Shown piece after piece: positions 1 to 7,932 of a stretch of DNA of 32,806 bases. The DNA comes from Candidatus Bathyarchaeota archaeon A05DMB-2 (GTDB lineage: Archaea; Thermoproteota; Bathyarchaeia; Bathyarchaeales; Bathycorpusculaceae). Within the stretch, counting starts at the first letter, position 1. Each line of letters begins with the position of its first letter. A program made the translations under genes and the position numbers. Below the pieces are notes generated by a model. It worked only from the letters and a program-made list of their open reading frames with translations. It ran no database searches and was not told the origin of the DNA. The DNA is taken from the NCBI GenBank assembly GCA_018475625.1, contig JAAKEZ010000017.1, positions 1 through 32,806 on the forward strand, written 5' to 3'.

Positions 1-2
1 TG

Positions 3-149
3 GCGAGTTTTCAGGAGCGTTTGGATTCTGAAGTGATGTTTAATGGTCAGAAGGGATCATTGAAAAGCTTCATTCAACTGCAGCCCAGATGTGTCGTTCG
101 CTTTCTTTTGAAGGAAGCTGAGTATGTGCCTTTCTGCTTGGGATGGTGA
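3..149 (+). CDS. cas1: Cas1 integrase, C-terminal end (partial)
   Basis: An open frame enters from outside the window and stops with TGA at 147-149, giving about 48 residues. The tail ends VPFCLGW. Cas1 proteins typically end in a helix followed by a short Y-x-PF...W tail, and the fragment AEYVPFCLGW fits that. Cas1 is the metal-dependent integrase that inserts spacers into CRISPR arrays with Cas2. The stop codon directly abuts the GTG start of cas2, the usual cas1-cas2 arrangement, and this adjacency is half of the argument. The catalytic residues lie upstream of the window and cannot be checked. Confidence 0.8.
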   Translation, partial: ASFQERLDSEVMFNGQKGSLKSFIQLQPRCVVRFLLKEAEYVPFCLGW

Positions 150-446
150 GTGCTTGTGCGCTATGTTGTGATTTATGATATTACTGACGACAATTTGCGG
201 ACTTTGGTTGCTGAAACATTGAAGGATTATGGTTTGCAACGTATTCAGTACAGTGCGTTTATTGGCGGTCTGCGTAGGGATGAGTTGAATAGTTTGCTTG
301 TGGATTTGAAGAATCTGATTAAGGATTTAGTTGAGAATGTGCAGTTGTTTCCTGTTTGTGACACGTGTTTCAAAGGGCGGAAAGAAGTGGGCAAGCCTAA
401 AAAATATGAGCTGAAGAAAGAGAAGGAAAAGATAGCGTATTTCTGA
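150..446 (+). CDS. cas2: Cas2, CRISPR adaptation protein
   Basis: A 98-residue protein of normal Cas2 length. The N-terminus LVRYVVIYDITDD is the first strand of the ferredoxin-like fold with the conserved Asp after Tyr. The motif GLQRIQYSAFIG is the family's second conserved stretch. Cas2 dimerises and scaffolds two Cas1 dimers during spacer integration. The GTG at 150 follows the cas1 stop with no gap; a GTG at 156 is an alternative start. A lysine-rich C-terminus (about residues 75-95) is visible. The next gene starts after only a short gap, but it is not a cas gene. Confidence 0.93.
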   Translation: MLVRYVVIYDITDDNLRTLVAETLKDYGLQRIQYSAFIGGLRRDELNSLLVDLKNLIKDLVENVQLFPVCDTCFKGRKEVGKPKKYELKKEKEKIAYF

Positions 447-454
447 GTTGCGCA

Positions 455-470
455 AGGTTTATGTATGCAT
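455..470 (+). promoter_or_regulatory. Possible promoter of the toxin-antitoxin pair
   Basis: The cas2-antitoxin gap holds a TATA-like stretch (TTTATGTAT near 459-467). It lies about 25-30 bases before the cluster of TTG/GTG start codons at 481-499, which would suit a leaderless transcript. This suggests that the toxin-antitoxin genes are not only read through from cas1-cas2. It is inferred from spacing and base content only. Confidence 0.3.
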
Positions 471-480
471 TTGACATCTT

Positions 481-819
481 TTGTATACGGTGAACGTGTT
501 GACGCTTAAACCTTTAGCGGTAAGAATACCTAAGGAAATCGAGAAGGAAATCCTCGAAGTTGTTGAACGTGCAAAGTTAGACAAAGCAACAGTAGTTAGG
601 AATCTTCTTGAATTAGGAATTGCAGAATGGCGAAAGCAGACGGCTCTTGAGCTTCTGCGAGATGGGAAAGTGACGTTTGCTAAGGCTGCTGAGATGGCTA
701 AGCTTTCATTGTGGGAATTTGCTGATTTAGTGAAGCAGCGAAATGTTGAATGGGTTAGGTTTACTCCCGAAGAAATCGAGAAGGAGCTTAAGGCAGCGTC
801 GGCGGCGAAGCATAAGTGA
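481..819 (+). CDS. Antitoxin: ribbon-helix-helix plus UPF0175 domain
   Basis: A 112-residue protein. Residues about 10-50 (LAVRIPKEIEKEILEV onward to RNLLELGIAEW) look like a ribbon-helix-helix DNA-binding unit. Residues about 53-90 (ALELLRDGKVTFAKAAEMA, then LSLWEFADLV) match the UPF0175 helix-turn-helix pattern, where a short repeat of the form 'G.vt..kAAe.a.ls..ef...' is diagnostic. UPF0175 proteins are the usual antitoxin partners of DUF3368 PIN toxins, and that is the next gene, overlapping by four bases. The TTG at 481 is the longest start; GTG codons at 490 and 496 are equally possible because no clear Shine-Dalgarno is seen. It probably represses its own promoter. The pair sits between cas2 and cas4. 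Confidence 0.8.
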   Translation: MYTVNVLTLKPLAVRIPKEIEKEILEVVERAKLDKATVVRNLLELGIAEWRKQTALELLRDGKVTFAKAAEMAKLSLWEFADLVKQRNVEWVRFTPEEIEKELKAASAAKHK

Positions 820-1328
820 AGCCGTTAGTTTTCAATTCAACACCACTGATTTATTTGGCTAAAGTGGGATTAAGCAAGGTTCTTGAAGATTTGAAAGGTG
901 AAAAGGTGACGTCGCCAGAGGTTAAACGTGAGGTTGTGGATGAGGGAAAGCGTAAGGGAGTCCCCGATGCAATCGTGTTAGAGAAATTGTTTAGCAGCAA
1001 AGTATTTCGTGTTGTTGAGCCTAAGGATAAGGAGTTTTTGTCGAGGTTGCTGCGGACGAGAGGACTTCATGTGACCGATGCTGAGGTTTTGGCTCTTGCA
1101 CGGGAGTTAAATGGTTTGGCTTTAGTGGATGATGAGGTGGCGAGGAAAACGGCTAAAGTTTATGGAATCGCTTATGCGGGCACGCCTTATGTTTTGGTGA
1201 GGGCTGTTTATGAGGGGGTTATGACTAAAGAAAGAGCAAAGCAAGCGGTGAATGAGATGGTTTTTGCTGGTTGGCGGTGCAGCGTGGAGACATACGTACA
1301 GATTATGGAGGCTTTAGAGAAGGCTTAA
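816..1328 (+). CDS. PIN-domain ribonuclease toxin, DUF3368 type
   Basis: A 170-residue PIN protein. The N-terminal strand VFNSTPLIYLAKVG has the DUF3368 form, with Asn where other PIN proteins have Asp. Further acidic positions are TDAEVLALA (about residues 87-95) and LVDDEVARKTA (about 103-113), followed by the family's 'GTPYVLVRA..EG' segment. Together these form the metal-binding RNase site. It starts at GTG 816 inside the end of the antitoxin gene (GTGA overlap), so translation is coupled. Such toxins cut RNA when the antitoxin is lost. The extended region after residue 135 is typical of DUF3368. Confidence 0.85.
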   Translation: MKPLVFNSTPLIYLAKVGLSKVLEDLKGEKVTSPEVKREVVDEGKRKGVPDAIVLEKLFSSKVFRVVEPKDKEFLSRLLRTRGLHVTDAEVLALARELNGLALVDDEVARKTAKVYGIAYAGTPYVLVRAVYEGVMTKERAKQAVNEMVFAGWRCSVETYVQIMEALEKA

Positions 1329-1330
1329 GA

Positions 1331-1990
1331 TTGAGTAAGTATAAGGATGGGTGGTTGAGACGGAAGCAGAAGCTGCCTATTTCTGACATTACAGAGGAGT
1401 TTGTTTCTGTTACGGATATTAAGCATTACGTTTATTGTCCGAGACTTGTGTATTTTGATCGTGTTTTGCGTGCCCAGCCTGTTTTTGGTTCGCAACAAGA
1501 AGAGGGCAAGGAGCAGCATGAGGATTATGTGCGGAAAGAGCTGAGGCGTAAGGATGCTGTTTATTATTCTCCCGACTTTGTTGGGGCGGAGAAGCTGCTG
1601 TTTACTTCGCTCAGTTCGCCTGCGCTTGGGTTGCAGGGGAACGTGGATTGCATAATTAAGACGGTTAAGGGAGAGTATATCCCTGTGGAGTATAAGAATA
1701 TGAATTCGGATAAGGGCAGAGTGCGTATGGATCACAAGTACCAACTGGTTGGGTATGCGTTGCTGGTTGAGGAGTGTTTTGGCACGGTGGTTAAGCGTGG
1801 TTTTGTTAATTATATTCCTGAGGGACTGATTTTGCGGGTTGAGATTTCGCCGACTATGAAGAGTTATGTTAAACGTGTTTTGGGACACATTAAACGCATT
1901 ATACGGGATGAAGAACTGCCGCCTGTACGAGTGGCTGAGCACAAGTGCCAAGGCGGATGCGGACACAAACAAACATGCCAACAAAGATAA
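1331..1990 (+). CDS. cas4: Cas4 family exonuclease
   Basis: A PD-(D/E)XK nuclease of 219 residues counted from TTG 1331. Visible marks are YCPRLVYFD (first cluster Cys36), GNVDCIIK (Asp106), PVEYKN (Glu120, Lys122), a QLVGYALL helix (motif IV) and a C-terminal cysteine group CQGGCGHKQTC (Cys206, 210, 216). The four cysteines bind an Fe-S cluster in this family. Cas4 trims prespacers and selects PAM-side ends. The frame stays open back to GTG 1271, inside the toxin gene; TTG 1331, two bases after the toxin stop, is preferred because the added residues are not Cas4-like. The gene ends 15 bases from the converging cas8a2 gene. Confidence 0.9.
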   Translation: MSKYKDGWLRRKQKLPISDITEEFVSVTDIKHYVYCPRLVYFDRVLRAQPVFGSQQEEGKEQHEDYVRKELRRKDAVYYSPDFVGAEKLLFTSLSSPALGLQGNVDCIIKTVKGEYIPVEYKNMNSDKGRVRMDHKYQLVGYALLVEECFGTVVKRGFVNYIPEGLILRVEISPTMKSYVKRVLGHIKRIIRDEELPPVRVAEHKCQGGCGHKQTCQQR

Positions 1991-2005
1991 GACGAAAGGA
2001 CAATA

Positions 2006-3136
2006 TCAAGTCCACGTTAATAATTTTGTCGCAATATAGCGAGCCATCCCTGCTATTTGGTGCCTATTTTTGGCGGTTTCCCCTGCTAAGTTACTTGTAA
2101 ACAGTTCGGTTCGGGATGAGCGCATAAGGAGTTCCAGTTTATCTTTCTCAGAGCCCTGAGCAGCGAGATAAAGTAATTTAACATATTCCACTGCATCATC
2201 CACATCTGCTTCAGTTCTTTTACTTTGCCAGCCTTTTTGAAATGACCTACCAAGCAAGCCCATAATGGCTCGCCTTGTGCTATCCTCTTCGGCTAATGTT
2301 AAAAAGGTGCTGGCTCGAGTTCTAAATGCAGCTAACGGAACAAGCAAATTCGTGCTTACAGAGGCAGGTTTCTGTCCTGATGAGTCCTTCATTCCAACTA
2401 TCATAAGATCTGGAGAATCAGGTGGCATATTAATAGCAAACCACAGTATTACTCCTTCCTCTGGCTTGAGCCCTGGCAAATTAGCCACATTACCTCTCAA
2501 ATTTCTGTAGAAATTTTGTTTAGTAAGTTCTATACCATAAGGAAAAACTAAGACACTGATCCAGTTGTCTTCTACTTTACTTCTGAATGTACGTGCTGCA
2601 AAATAACCTGCTAGGCAAATCATTATTTGATGAAAATTAAGTTTTACATCCAACTCGTATCTGCCATCAAAATAAGGCCCTCTAGTATATCCATAGAATT
2701 CGAGATTTAGTGTAGATAGCGGTGCAAGATCACCTTTTCCAGAAAACGGATACAAAGCATGTTGAATTTCATTTTCATTGAGGTTAGGTAATCTCTGCAG
2801 ATAAGTTTTTAGAACAGTTGAAATTGGTTCGCTTGTTGCTATCCCAAACTGACGATATATTGCTGGTAAAACCCATCTTTTGTCGTTACCGCTACTTGGG
2901 AATTCAACTTTTGACTTTGTTTGCTGTAGATATTCTTCGAGTAGCTGCAACGCATAACCATATGCATCGGCTAAAACATTTCTTACATCTGCAACAAATG
3001 ATCGTACAACGATCGAATTTTCGAGAAGCTCTATTTCTGCCTTTTGAAAATCTATAAGATTAGCAAAAGAAAGAAATAAACATCTAAGATAAAACCATGG
3101 AGGCAAACCTATTCTAATCTCTTTTATGTCAATCAC
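2006..3136 (-). CDS. cas8a2: Probable Cas8a2/Csa4, type I-A Cascade subunit
   Basis: A 376-residue protein at the 3' end of the interference operon. I recognise no catalytic motif. The call rests on size and position: in type I-A loci the gene after split cas3'/cas3'' is the Cascade large-subunit part called csa4 or cas8a2. It has alternating helical and beta segments and no membrane segment. The GTG start at 3136 overlaps the cas3'' stop by eight bases (GTGATTGA), so it is translationally coupled. In family terms it would help PAM recognition and Cas3 recruitment. A profile search against Cas8a families would settle it. Confidence 0.6.
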   Translation of the reverse strand: MIDIKEIRIGLPPWFYLRCLFLSFANLIDFQKAEIELLENSIVVRSFVADVRNVLADAYGYALQLLEEYLQQTKSKVEFPSSGNDKRWVLPAIYRQFGIATSEPISTVLKTYLQRLPNLNENEIQHALYPFSGKGDLAPLSTLNLEFYGYTRGPYFDGRYELDVKLNFHQIMICLAGYFAARTFRSKVEDNWISVLVFPYGIELTKQNFYRNLRGNVANLPGLKPEEGVILWFAINMPPDSPDLMIVGMKDSSGQKPASVSTNLLVPLAAFRTRASTFLTLAEEDSTRRAIMGLLGRSFQKGWQSKRTEADVDDAVEYVKLLYLAAQGSEKDKLELLMRSSRTELFTSNLAGETAKNRHQIAGMARYIATKLLTWT

Positions 3137-3830
3137 CTATTGCTATTTTTAATTCTTCAATAAACCACCGTTTAGCATAACTTAAATCGTTGGCTCTAAC
3201 TTTATATGCATCTAAGTTATCTCCGATTACAACTGGCGCCATAAGCAAACAATAGAGTTTCGGCCATGCCAAACGGATCTTGCTTAAACACTCTTTAACA
3301 TACTTAATTAGCTCAAAAATATCGCGCAAAGAAGTATCTAAAACTTCAGTGTAACCAATTTCCTCGTCCAGAAATTTATTTATTTCATCGATACACATAG
3401 AAAAAGTCCATGGTTGCCTAAACCTATTTAATTTCTGCAATAAGTTTTCATCCTGAAGCCAGTCACGCATCGCATTATGGTGCTGAAGAACCCCCATGAA
3501 AACTAAAAGTCTTTCTTCCTTGCTTATTCCCACTTTCTCTAGGAGCCTCCAGCTTATTATTGCGGAAGGCAATTCATGATACATAAAAGTTGGTTTTTCT
3601 TTCCCTATGTTTTGCTTCCGTTGATATTGGTCGGCACCTTTACCAATATCATGGGTCAAAGCTGCCACCCTAGCCAAAAATTTGAAACGATGGAGGTCTA
3701 TGTTAAGACCAGAGGCTTTGAAACGTCTACAAGATATGTTCGCATTTTGCTGGATAAACTGTTGCGCAAAATTCAAGGTATTTTTTAAGTGATCAAAAAG
3801 TAACTGATCGTTATAGGCGTACGGTTTCAT
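3129..3830 (-). CDS. cas3'': Cas3'' HD nuclease
   Basis: A 233-residue HD-domain protein. The metal-binding HD pair is in ALTHDIGKG (about residues 58-66), with further histidines in YHELPSAI (about 84-91) and LQHHNAMRDW (about 115-124). This is the layout of stand-alone Cas3'' nucleases, which cut target DNA single strands while the separate Cas3' helicase unwinds. The ATG shares its first base with the cas3' stop (TAATG). Splitting HD and helicase into two genes is normal for type I-A and is not damage. Confidence 0.9.
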   Translation of the reverse strand: MKPYAYNDQLLFDHLKNTLNFAQQFIQQNANISCRRFKASGLNIDLHRFKFLARVAALTHDIGKGADQYQRKQNIGKEKPTFMYHELPSAIISWRLLEKVGISKEERLLVFMGVLQHHNAMRDWLQDENLLQKLNRFRQPWTFSMCIDEINKFLDEEIGYTEVLDTSLRDIFELIKYVKECLSKIRLAWPKLYCLLMAPVVIGDNLDAYKVRANDLSYAKRWFIEELKIAIGD

Positions 3831-5341
3831 TATGCTCCACCAAAGGTGTCTGATTCATTAAGCCCGATATTCTCTAGATATGTTTGACGATCGATTACAA
3901 TACCGCTATACCCATTTTTGAGGAAATAAATTGAAAGTGGCTCTTTTCTTGGTAAACTTTGCAGCTCTACAATCACTCTACCACTGACCAGCTTTCTAGT
4001 TTTGGCAAGAATGTCGCGTGCCTCAGCTTCATTCACAGGAATTGCCCAATTTGGGTCTATTTTATTTTCAATGAAAGCACTGATGATTCCTGAAGATTCA
4101 GTAAATCCCTCAAAATATTCAAAGGCGGCTTTTGCGTCGGGTAGACCTAATAATGGCATGTGATCAAGCAAACTCAACGATCTTGAGAGGGGGGAAATTT
4201 TTGTGGGAGGGGGCAGTTGATCGTAGACCTTTTTTATTAAACTCCTGCATTCGAAATAATCCAAATTAGAGTCTTCGATAAAATTCCAAGTGGCCTCTGT
4301 GGCTACTTTATCATATGGTGCACAGGTTTTAGGATTAACTACTAAGACTTCTCCTGTTATTTCACTTCTTGCAACTCTTCCTGCACGTTGTACTAGTCGA
4401 TCAGCAGGACATATTTCAGTTATCATAACATCGAAGTTGGTATCTATTCCCGCTTCGATGACTTGCGTTGCAATAACTAAAATCTCTTTTTCGTTTTTAA
4501 TTTTCTTTAAAAATTGCTCCCGCTTTACTTGAGGCAGCCCGCCATGAAATAAAACAGTATTGGTATCATTAATTTTTCTATAATACTCAATTGCTCTTTG
4601 TTTTGTATTAGCAACTATTGCCACTCGTTGATTTCTAAAATGACGAGCTAAGTCTACCGGATCTTGCAGTGATTTTTTGATGAGCCTCTTTCTTTTTTGT
4701 AATTCGTCATCAAATTTAAGATCCTTTCCTTTTTCATAAGTATATTCACGAAACTCGATACCTGATTCAATTAGTTCTTTTTTCACGAATTGTTTAAGGC
4801 TATCGGGCATAGTTGCGGTCATTATTATAATAACAACTCCAGCTAAAGCAAGAGAGCGCATGGCCGCTGTGACAGCATTAAGTGATTTGTATTCAGCATC
4901 CAAAGAGCCTAAGCCAGAAAACAGATGAAATTCGTCAAATACTATTATGGAAGTATAAATCATTGCTCTCGGAAACTCAAAATGGGCAGTATCATATTGG
5001 AATGCTTTCCAAAGTTCATGTGCAGGTAACTTGAAAAAATTGAGAAGAAATGTTTCAAGAGTAGTTATAACGCAATGTTTAGCAAAGAAAGGCGATCCAG
5101 GTTGCAACATATATTGCATTGCTAAATGTTTTTGCATGCATACGGGCATGTGGTCCTTAATTCTTGTGTACAAGTCATCTATTATGCTCCGCATAGGCAG
5201 TACATGAATAACTCTGGAAAAGTAGGGATTGCCCTCTATAGCTAACTCTGAGAGAGCTAAAGTAACCATGGATTTCCCGTAATTTGTTGGAAGATCCAGT
5301 AATATCACGCCGTTCTTGCTGTTGCTAAATAGTTCATCCAC
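3830..5341 (-). CDS. cas3': Cas3' superfamily 2 helicase
   Basis: A DExH helicase of at least 503 residues. Visible motifs are Walker A as LPTNYGKS (about residues 17-24), motif II as VFDEFHLF, motif III as MTATMP, motif IV region VAIVANTKQRA, motif V as VIATQVIEAGID, and motif VI as LVQRAGRVARS. DEFH in motif II and Asn in Walker A (PTNYGK rather than PTGxGK) are seen in Cas3 families. It unwinds target DNA for Cas3''. The first usable start is GTG 5341, but the frame stays open upstream to near the cas5 stop and would add helicase-like residues (see findings). The true start may therefore be earlier. Confidence 0.92.
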   Translation of the reverse strand: MDELFSNSKNGVILLDLPTNYGKSMVTLALSELAIEGNPYFSRVIHVLPMRSIIDDLYTRIKDHMPVCMQKHLAMQYMLQPGSPFFAKHCVITTLETFLLNFFKLPAHELWKAFQYDTAHFEFPRAMIYTSIIVFDEFHLFSGLGSLDAEYKSLNAVTAAMRSLALAGVVIIIMTATMPDSLKQFVKKELIESGIEFREYTYEKGKDLKFDDELQKRKRLIKKSLQDPVDLARHFRNQRVAIVANTKQRAIEYYRKINDTNTVLFHGGLPQVKREQFLKKIKNEKEILVIATQVIEAGIDTNFDVMITEICPADRLVQRAGRVARSEITGEVLVVNPKTCAPYDKVATEATWNFIEDSNLDYFECRSLIKKVYDQLPPPTKISPLSRSLSLLDHMPLLGLPDAKAAFEYFEGFTESSGIISAFIENKIDPNWAIPVNEAEARDILAKTRKLVSGRVIVELQSLPRKEPLSIYFLKNGYSGIVIDRQTYLENIGLNESDTFGGA

Positions 5342-5418
5342 AGACTTTAACGCTTCACAAATGAACCATCGCTCGTGCCAAGAATTCGCGTTGCATATAT
5401 AACGATATTTATCTGCTA

Positions 5419-6246
5419 TCAGACAACAAGCACCTCTTCATGCTTGAACCTATATGCAATGCCTCCTTTGAGGCAAGCACTGATTTTTCCTGAACGGATA
5501 GGCGTTTTACTTCCAGGTATTAGGAACTCCTCGAAGTCAGGAGTATCTCCTCTGGTCCAACCGCCCTTCCAAAATCGTTCTGAGTAATAAGACCCCTCAA
5601 TAGAATGTTGATCCACATATTTTAAAGGAAAGTAAAGGCGCGTTTCAATGCGATTATCTTTTAGCGGTTTAGCATCCATAGGCTCAGATTTTTCAATAGA
5701 TACTATCGACTCTTTGCTTCCTAATCTATCTATACTGCAAGCAGCTATGAGAATTTCTCTTTCCCAGTTATTACCTATTAGCTCCTCAAGTATCTTATCA
5801 TATAGAAGGTAACAGATTACTATAGCGCCACTTGGCACACTTATTTTGCCTACGCGAATGGCCCCGCTTCTATACTCTGGCAAGTATCGTCGTATTCCTC
5901 TTCCATCATTTTGAAATTGATGAAAATGAAGAGTGACATACTTGCTGATGTCTTCGTATGCAAATCCGATCGTTCCTTCTTTATAATACGCAGAAGCGCC
6001 CGCTACAGCTTTTGCTAAAACTAATGAAGGACTTGAGAACTTTCCATTAACTGCCAATGTTTCGCCTTTTATTTCCATACCGTTGAGTTTCAGTACACCT
6101 CTTCTCGCGAGTTCAGCACATAGTGCTCCTATGAGGGTTGTAGGAGGAAAAATGTAGAGTGATGTCTGCAGTTTACTTGTAGACGGCGATCTACACCAGA
6201 AACCCCAGTGAAGTGTTGCCTCAACTCTCAGCCCAAACATACGCAC
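5419..6246 (-). CDS. cas5: Cas5 (type I-A), crRNA 5'-handle-binding subunit
   Basis: A 275-residue RAMP protein. The N-terminal strand LRVEATLHWGFWCRSP followed by LYIFPPTTLIGALCAEL (about residues 30-47) is the Cas5 signature: a beta strand, then 'PP.t.l.Gal'. Cas5 caps the 5' end of the crRNA in Cascade, next to the Cas7 backbone. It follows cas7 with one spacer base. The GTG at 6246 or the ATG two codons on could be the start. It ends 77 bases before the annotated GTG of cas3', the only gap of more than a base or so between neighbouring genes in this operon. Confidence 0.87.
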   Translation of the reverse strand: MRMFGLRVEATLHWGFWCRSPSTSKLQTSLYIFPPTTLIGALCAELARRGVLKLNGMEIKGETLAVNGKFSSPSLVLAKAVAGASAYYKEGTIGFAYEDISKYVTLHFHQFQNDGRGIRRYLPEYRSGAIRVGKISVPSGAIVICYLLYDKILEELIGNNWEREILIAACSIDRLGSKESIVSIEKSEPMDAKPLKDNRIETRLYFPLKYVDQHSIEGSYYSERFWKGGWTRGDTPDFEEFLIPGSKTPIRSGKISACLKGGIAYRFKHEEVLVV

Positions 6247-6247
6247 T

Positions 6248-7279
6248 CTAGCCTTGGGGCTGCTTTAGTTCTTCTACAGATTTTTCCACAAGCTGTTCTA
6301 TTACTTTCTCTATAGTTTCACAAAGAGTGATTTCGGTTCCTTCACTTGCTTTCTCTTTGTCAAAAGCAAAAAGCGCTACATCTACATTTTTTAAGCCCAA
6401 TTTCTCAAAACAAGTGACTAGATCTTTCTTTCTATTCACTGTATTACGAACATATCCTTTTCCATTTCCAGGGCTAACTACAAATCGAATATCCTTAGAA
6501 TAAGAAGCAACTGCCGACAGAAGTTCCATATTGGGTAGAAACCTTGAGCGCTTTGCACCAAAAGGCATACTAGAATAGAACTTCAGGAGGGCTGAAAGAG
6601 CCGCCTTAACTCTTTCAGGTTTGCTTTTTTCAAGTTCTTTTTCTTTTGATTCTTCAATAGTACCAAAACCTGTAGAAGGCGTACCTATTCTTGAAGTGTC
6701 TAAGTTAAGAGAGAAAGTGTAAATTGCACTGCCAACTTCGACATTATACGGTATCTGTACTTCAGGTTTTGACGGAGCAAATCTGACATGGAATTGACTT
6801 TCCAGAGCTGCGGATTCCTTATCCCATAAAGTGGGTGTAGCATAGCCTACTTGGAAACATGAAGTCCTTTTTATTGGAGACCCCTTTTTACCAGCGTAGA
6901 GAAAGCCTCCTACATCAGCAATAAAATCTTTTAAAAGAATATCGATCTCGGCTCGTCTAATGTCATTTTCGTCATTGGCTGGTTGTAACCCCTCGTTCTC
7001 CAATAGGCCTTCGTCGGCAAACTTGAGAAACTCATGCCGTCTAGAGTATAGACCTAATGGAAGACATCGCGCATTAGCCTCTTCCACTAATAGCTCTTGA
7101 TAAGTGTGCGCTAATGACTCTCCCGAAATTACTGGCACAAACCTTATAGTATAACTACTGTTTTGATCAAGCATAACTATAGGTGCGGTTCTATGTCTAG
7201 ATAGGTTGCCAACAGTTTCAACGCCACTTAAACTTTCAAGATTAAAGATAGTTCGCACAGCAATACTAATATAACCCAC
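6248..7279 (-). CDS. cas7: Cas7 (Csa2), Cascade backbone subunit
   Basis: A 343-residue RAMP protein of Csa2/DevR type. It opens with YISIAVRTIFNLESLSGVETVGN, a form typical of Cas7 in type I-A and I-B. It continues with the core segment FVPVISGESLAHTYQ, where the Gly/Ser-rich turn is the RAMP RNA-binding loop. Then come CLPLGLYSRRHEFLKFAD and SCFQVGYATPTLW. Several copies wrap the crRNA guide. The GTG start shares one base with the csa5 stop (TAGTG), giving tight coupling. The C-terminal part has many charged residues. The small- and large-subunit genes lie on either side in the expected order. Confidence 0.9.
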   Translation of the reverse strand: MGYISIAVRTIFNLESLSGVETVGNLSRHRTAPIVMLDQNSSYTIRFVPVISGESLAHTYQELLVEEANARCLPLGLYSRRHEFLKFADEGLLENEGLQPANDENDIRRAEIDILLKDFIADVGGFLYAGKKGSPIKRTSCFQVGYATPTLWDKESAALESQFHVRFAPSKPEVQIPYNVEVGSAIYTFSLNLDTSRIGTPSTGFGTIEESKEKELEKSKPERVKAALSALLKFYSSMPFGAKRSRFLPNMELLSAVASYSKDIRFVVSPGNGKGYVRNTVNRKKDLVTCFEKLGLKNVDVALFAFDKEKASEGTEITLCETIEKVIEQLVEKSVEELKQPQG

Positions 7280-7671
7280 TATTTGCCCCCTCCACTTGAT
7301 CTAGCCACTACACTGGAAATTAAGCCCGCAGCATATGCAGCGGTATTCCTTGATACTCTAATATCCTCTGCTGATTCTACCAAAAATCTTTCATAATGAG
7401 AAGGCTCAGGCAATCTGCCCCTTATGGTGAAGTGTTTAGACTCTTTTTCCCATTTACCCGTTATTCCAATTTCATAGTCACCAACTTTTATGGCTTGATC
7501 AGCTTTTGGATTTCGAATGATTACTTCCAAAGTTCTTCCTAGCTCATAAATTGCTTTATTGACAGCATCTATGGATATTGCGTTAGCCAGCCTATCAAGA
7601 AGGGTATAACTCCGGCTTGCAATGACTACAGTAGCCAAAGCGTTAGCTATTTCAGGGTGAATTATTGGCAT
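7279..7671 (-). CDS. csa5: Csa5/Cas11a small Cascade subunit
   Basis: A 130-residue protein, first gene of the interference operon, directly upstream of cas7, where type I-A loci carry csa5. It has a helical N-terminal half (about residues 5-50), a short beta segment with alternating polar residues (about 58-90), and a second helical part rich in Ala and Ser (about 97-125). It ends in a Gly-rich tail. Small subunits stabilise the R-loop in Cascade. Sequence conservation in this family is low, so the name depends partly on gene order. The ATG at 7671 is preceded by an AGG-like ribosome site (ATAGGTT). Confidence 0.72.
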   Translation of the reverse strand: MPIIHPEIANALATVVIASRSYTLLDRLANAISIDAVNKAIYELGRTLEVIIRNPKADQAIKVGDYEIGITGKWEKESKHFTIRGRLPEPSHYERFLVESAEDIRVSRNTAAYAAGLISSVVARSSGGGK

Positions 7672-7739
7672 AACCTATTGTATTACTTTAACAAAATTTA
7701 AGTTTTACTGAAAGCACTACCACCAACTTTTGAAAAAAT

Positions 7740-7753
7740 CTTATTTTTATAGC
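7740..7753 (-). promoter_or_regulatory. Probable TATA box of the interference operon
   Basis: On the minus strand this reads GCTATAAAAATAAG, a strong archaeal TATA box. A start about 25 bases downstream (near 7718) would leave a 5' leader of about 45 bases before csa5. A weaker TTAAATTTT at 7694-7703, about 25-30 bases from the ATG, could serve a leaderless start instead. The rest of 7672-7932 is AT-rich and without a gene. Confidence 0.45.
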
Positions 7754-7932
7754 ATTAAATTAGTTTTCACCCAAAATAGAGTACCATATGGGTTGTGTAA
7801 CTACATATAGTTATTATTTTTGCATACAGCTCGATTTGCAACATAACAGGTTTATCTTACACTAGCTTTCTGTTTTAATTTTAGGTTTAATCTATTTATA
7901 TAGGGGGTATAAGTTTTGCCTCGCAAATGGCA

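Noticed and set aside
1325-1984. A 219-codon minus-strand frame opposite cas4
   Set aside because: The plus-strand frame has all Cas4 motifs. The antisense protein has no recognisable domain and odd composition (rich in Leu, Asn, Arg), so it is a mirror frame.
3129-5341. cas3 broken into two genes by a frameshift
   Set aside because: Separate Cas3' helicase and Cas3'' HD genes are the normal type I-A arrangement, and the two overlap cleanly as TAATG.
7672-7932. A small gene or RNA in the csa5-cas6 gap
   Set aside because: The stretch is AT-rich with only short frames and promoter-like elements. TATA-like ATTTATATAGGG on the plus strand leads only into antisense of cas6.
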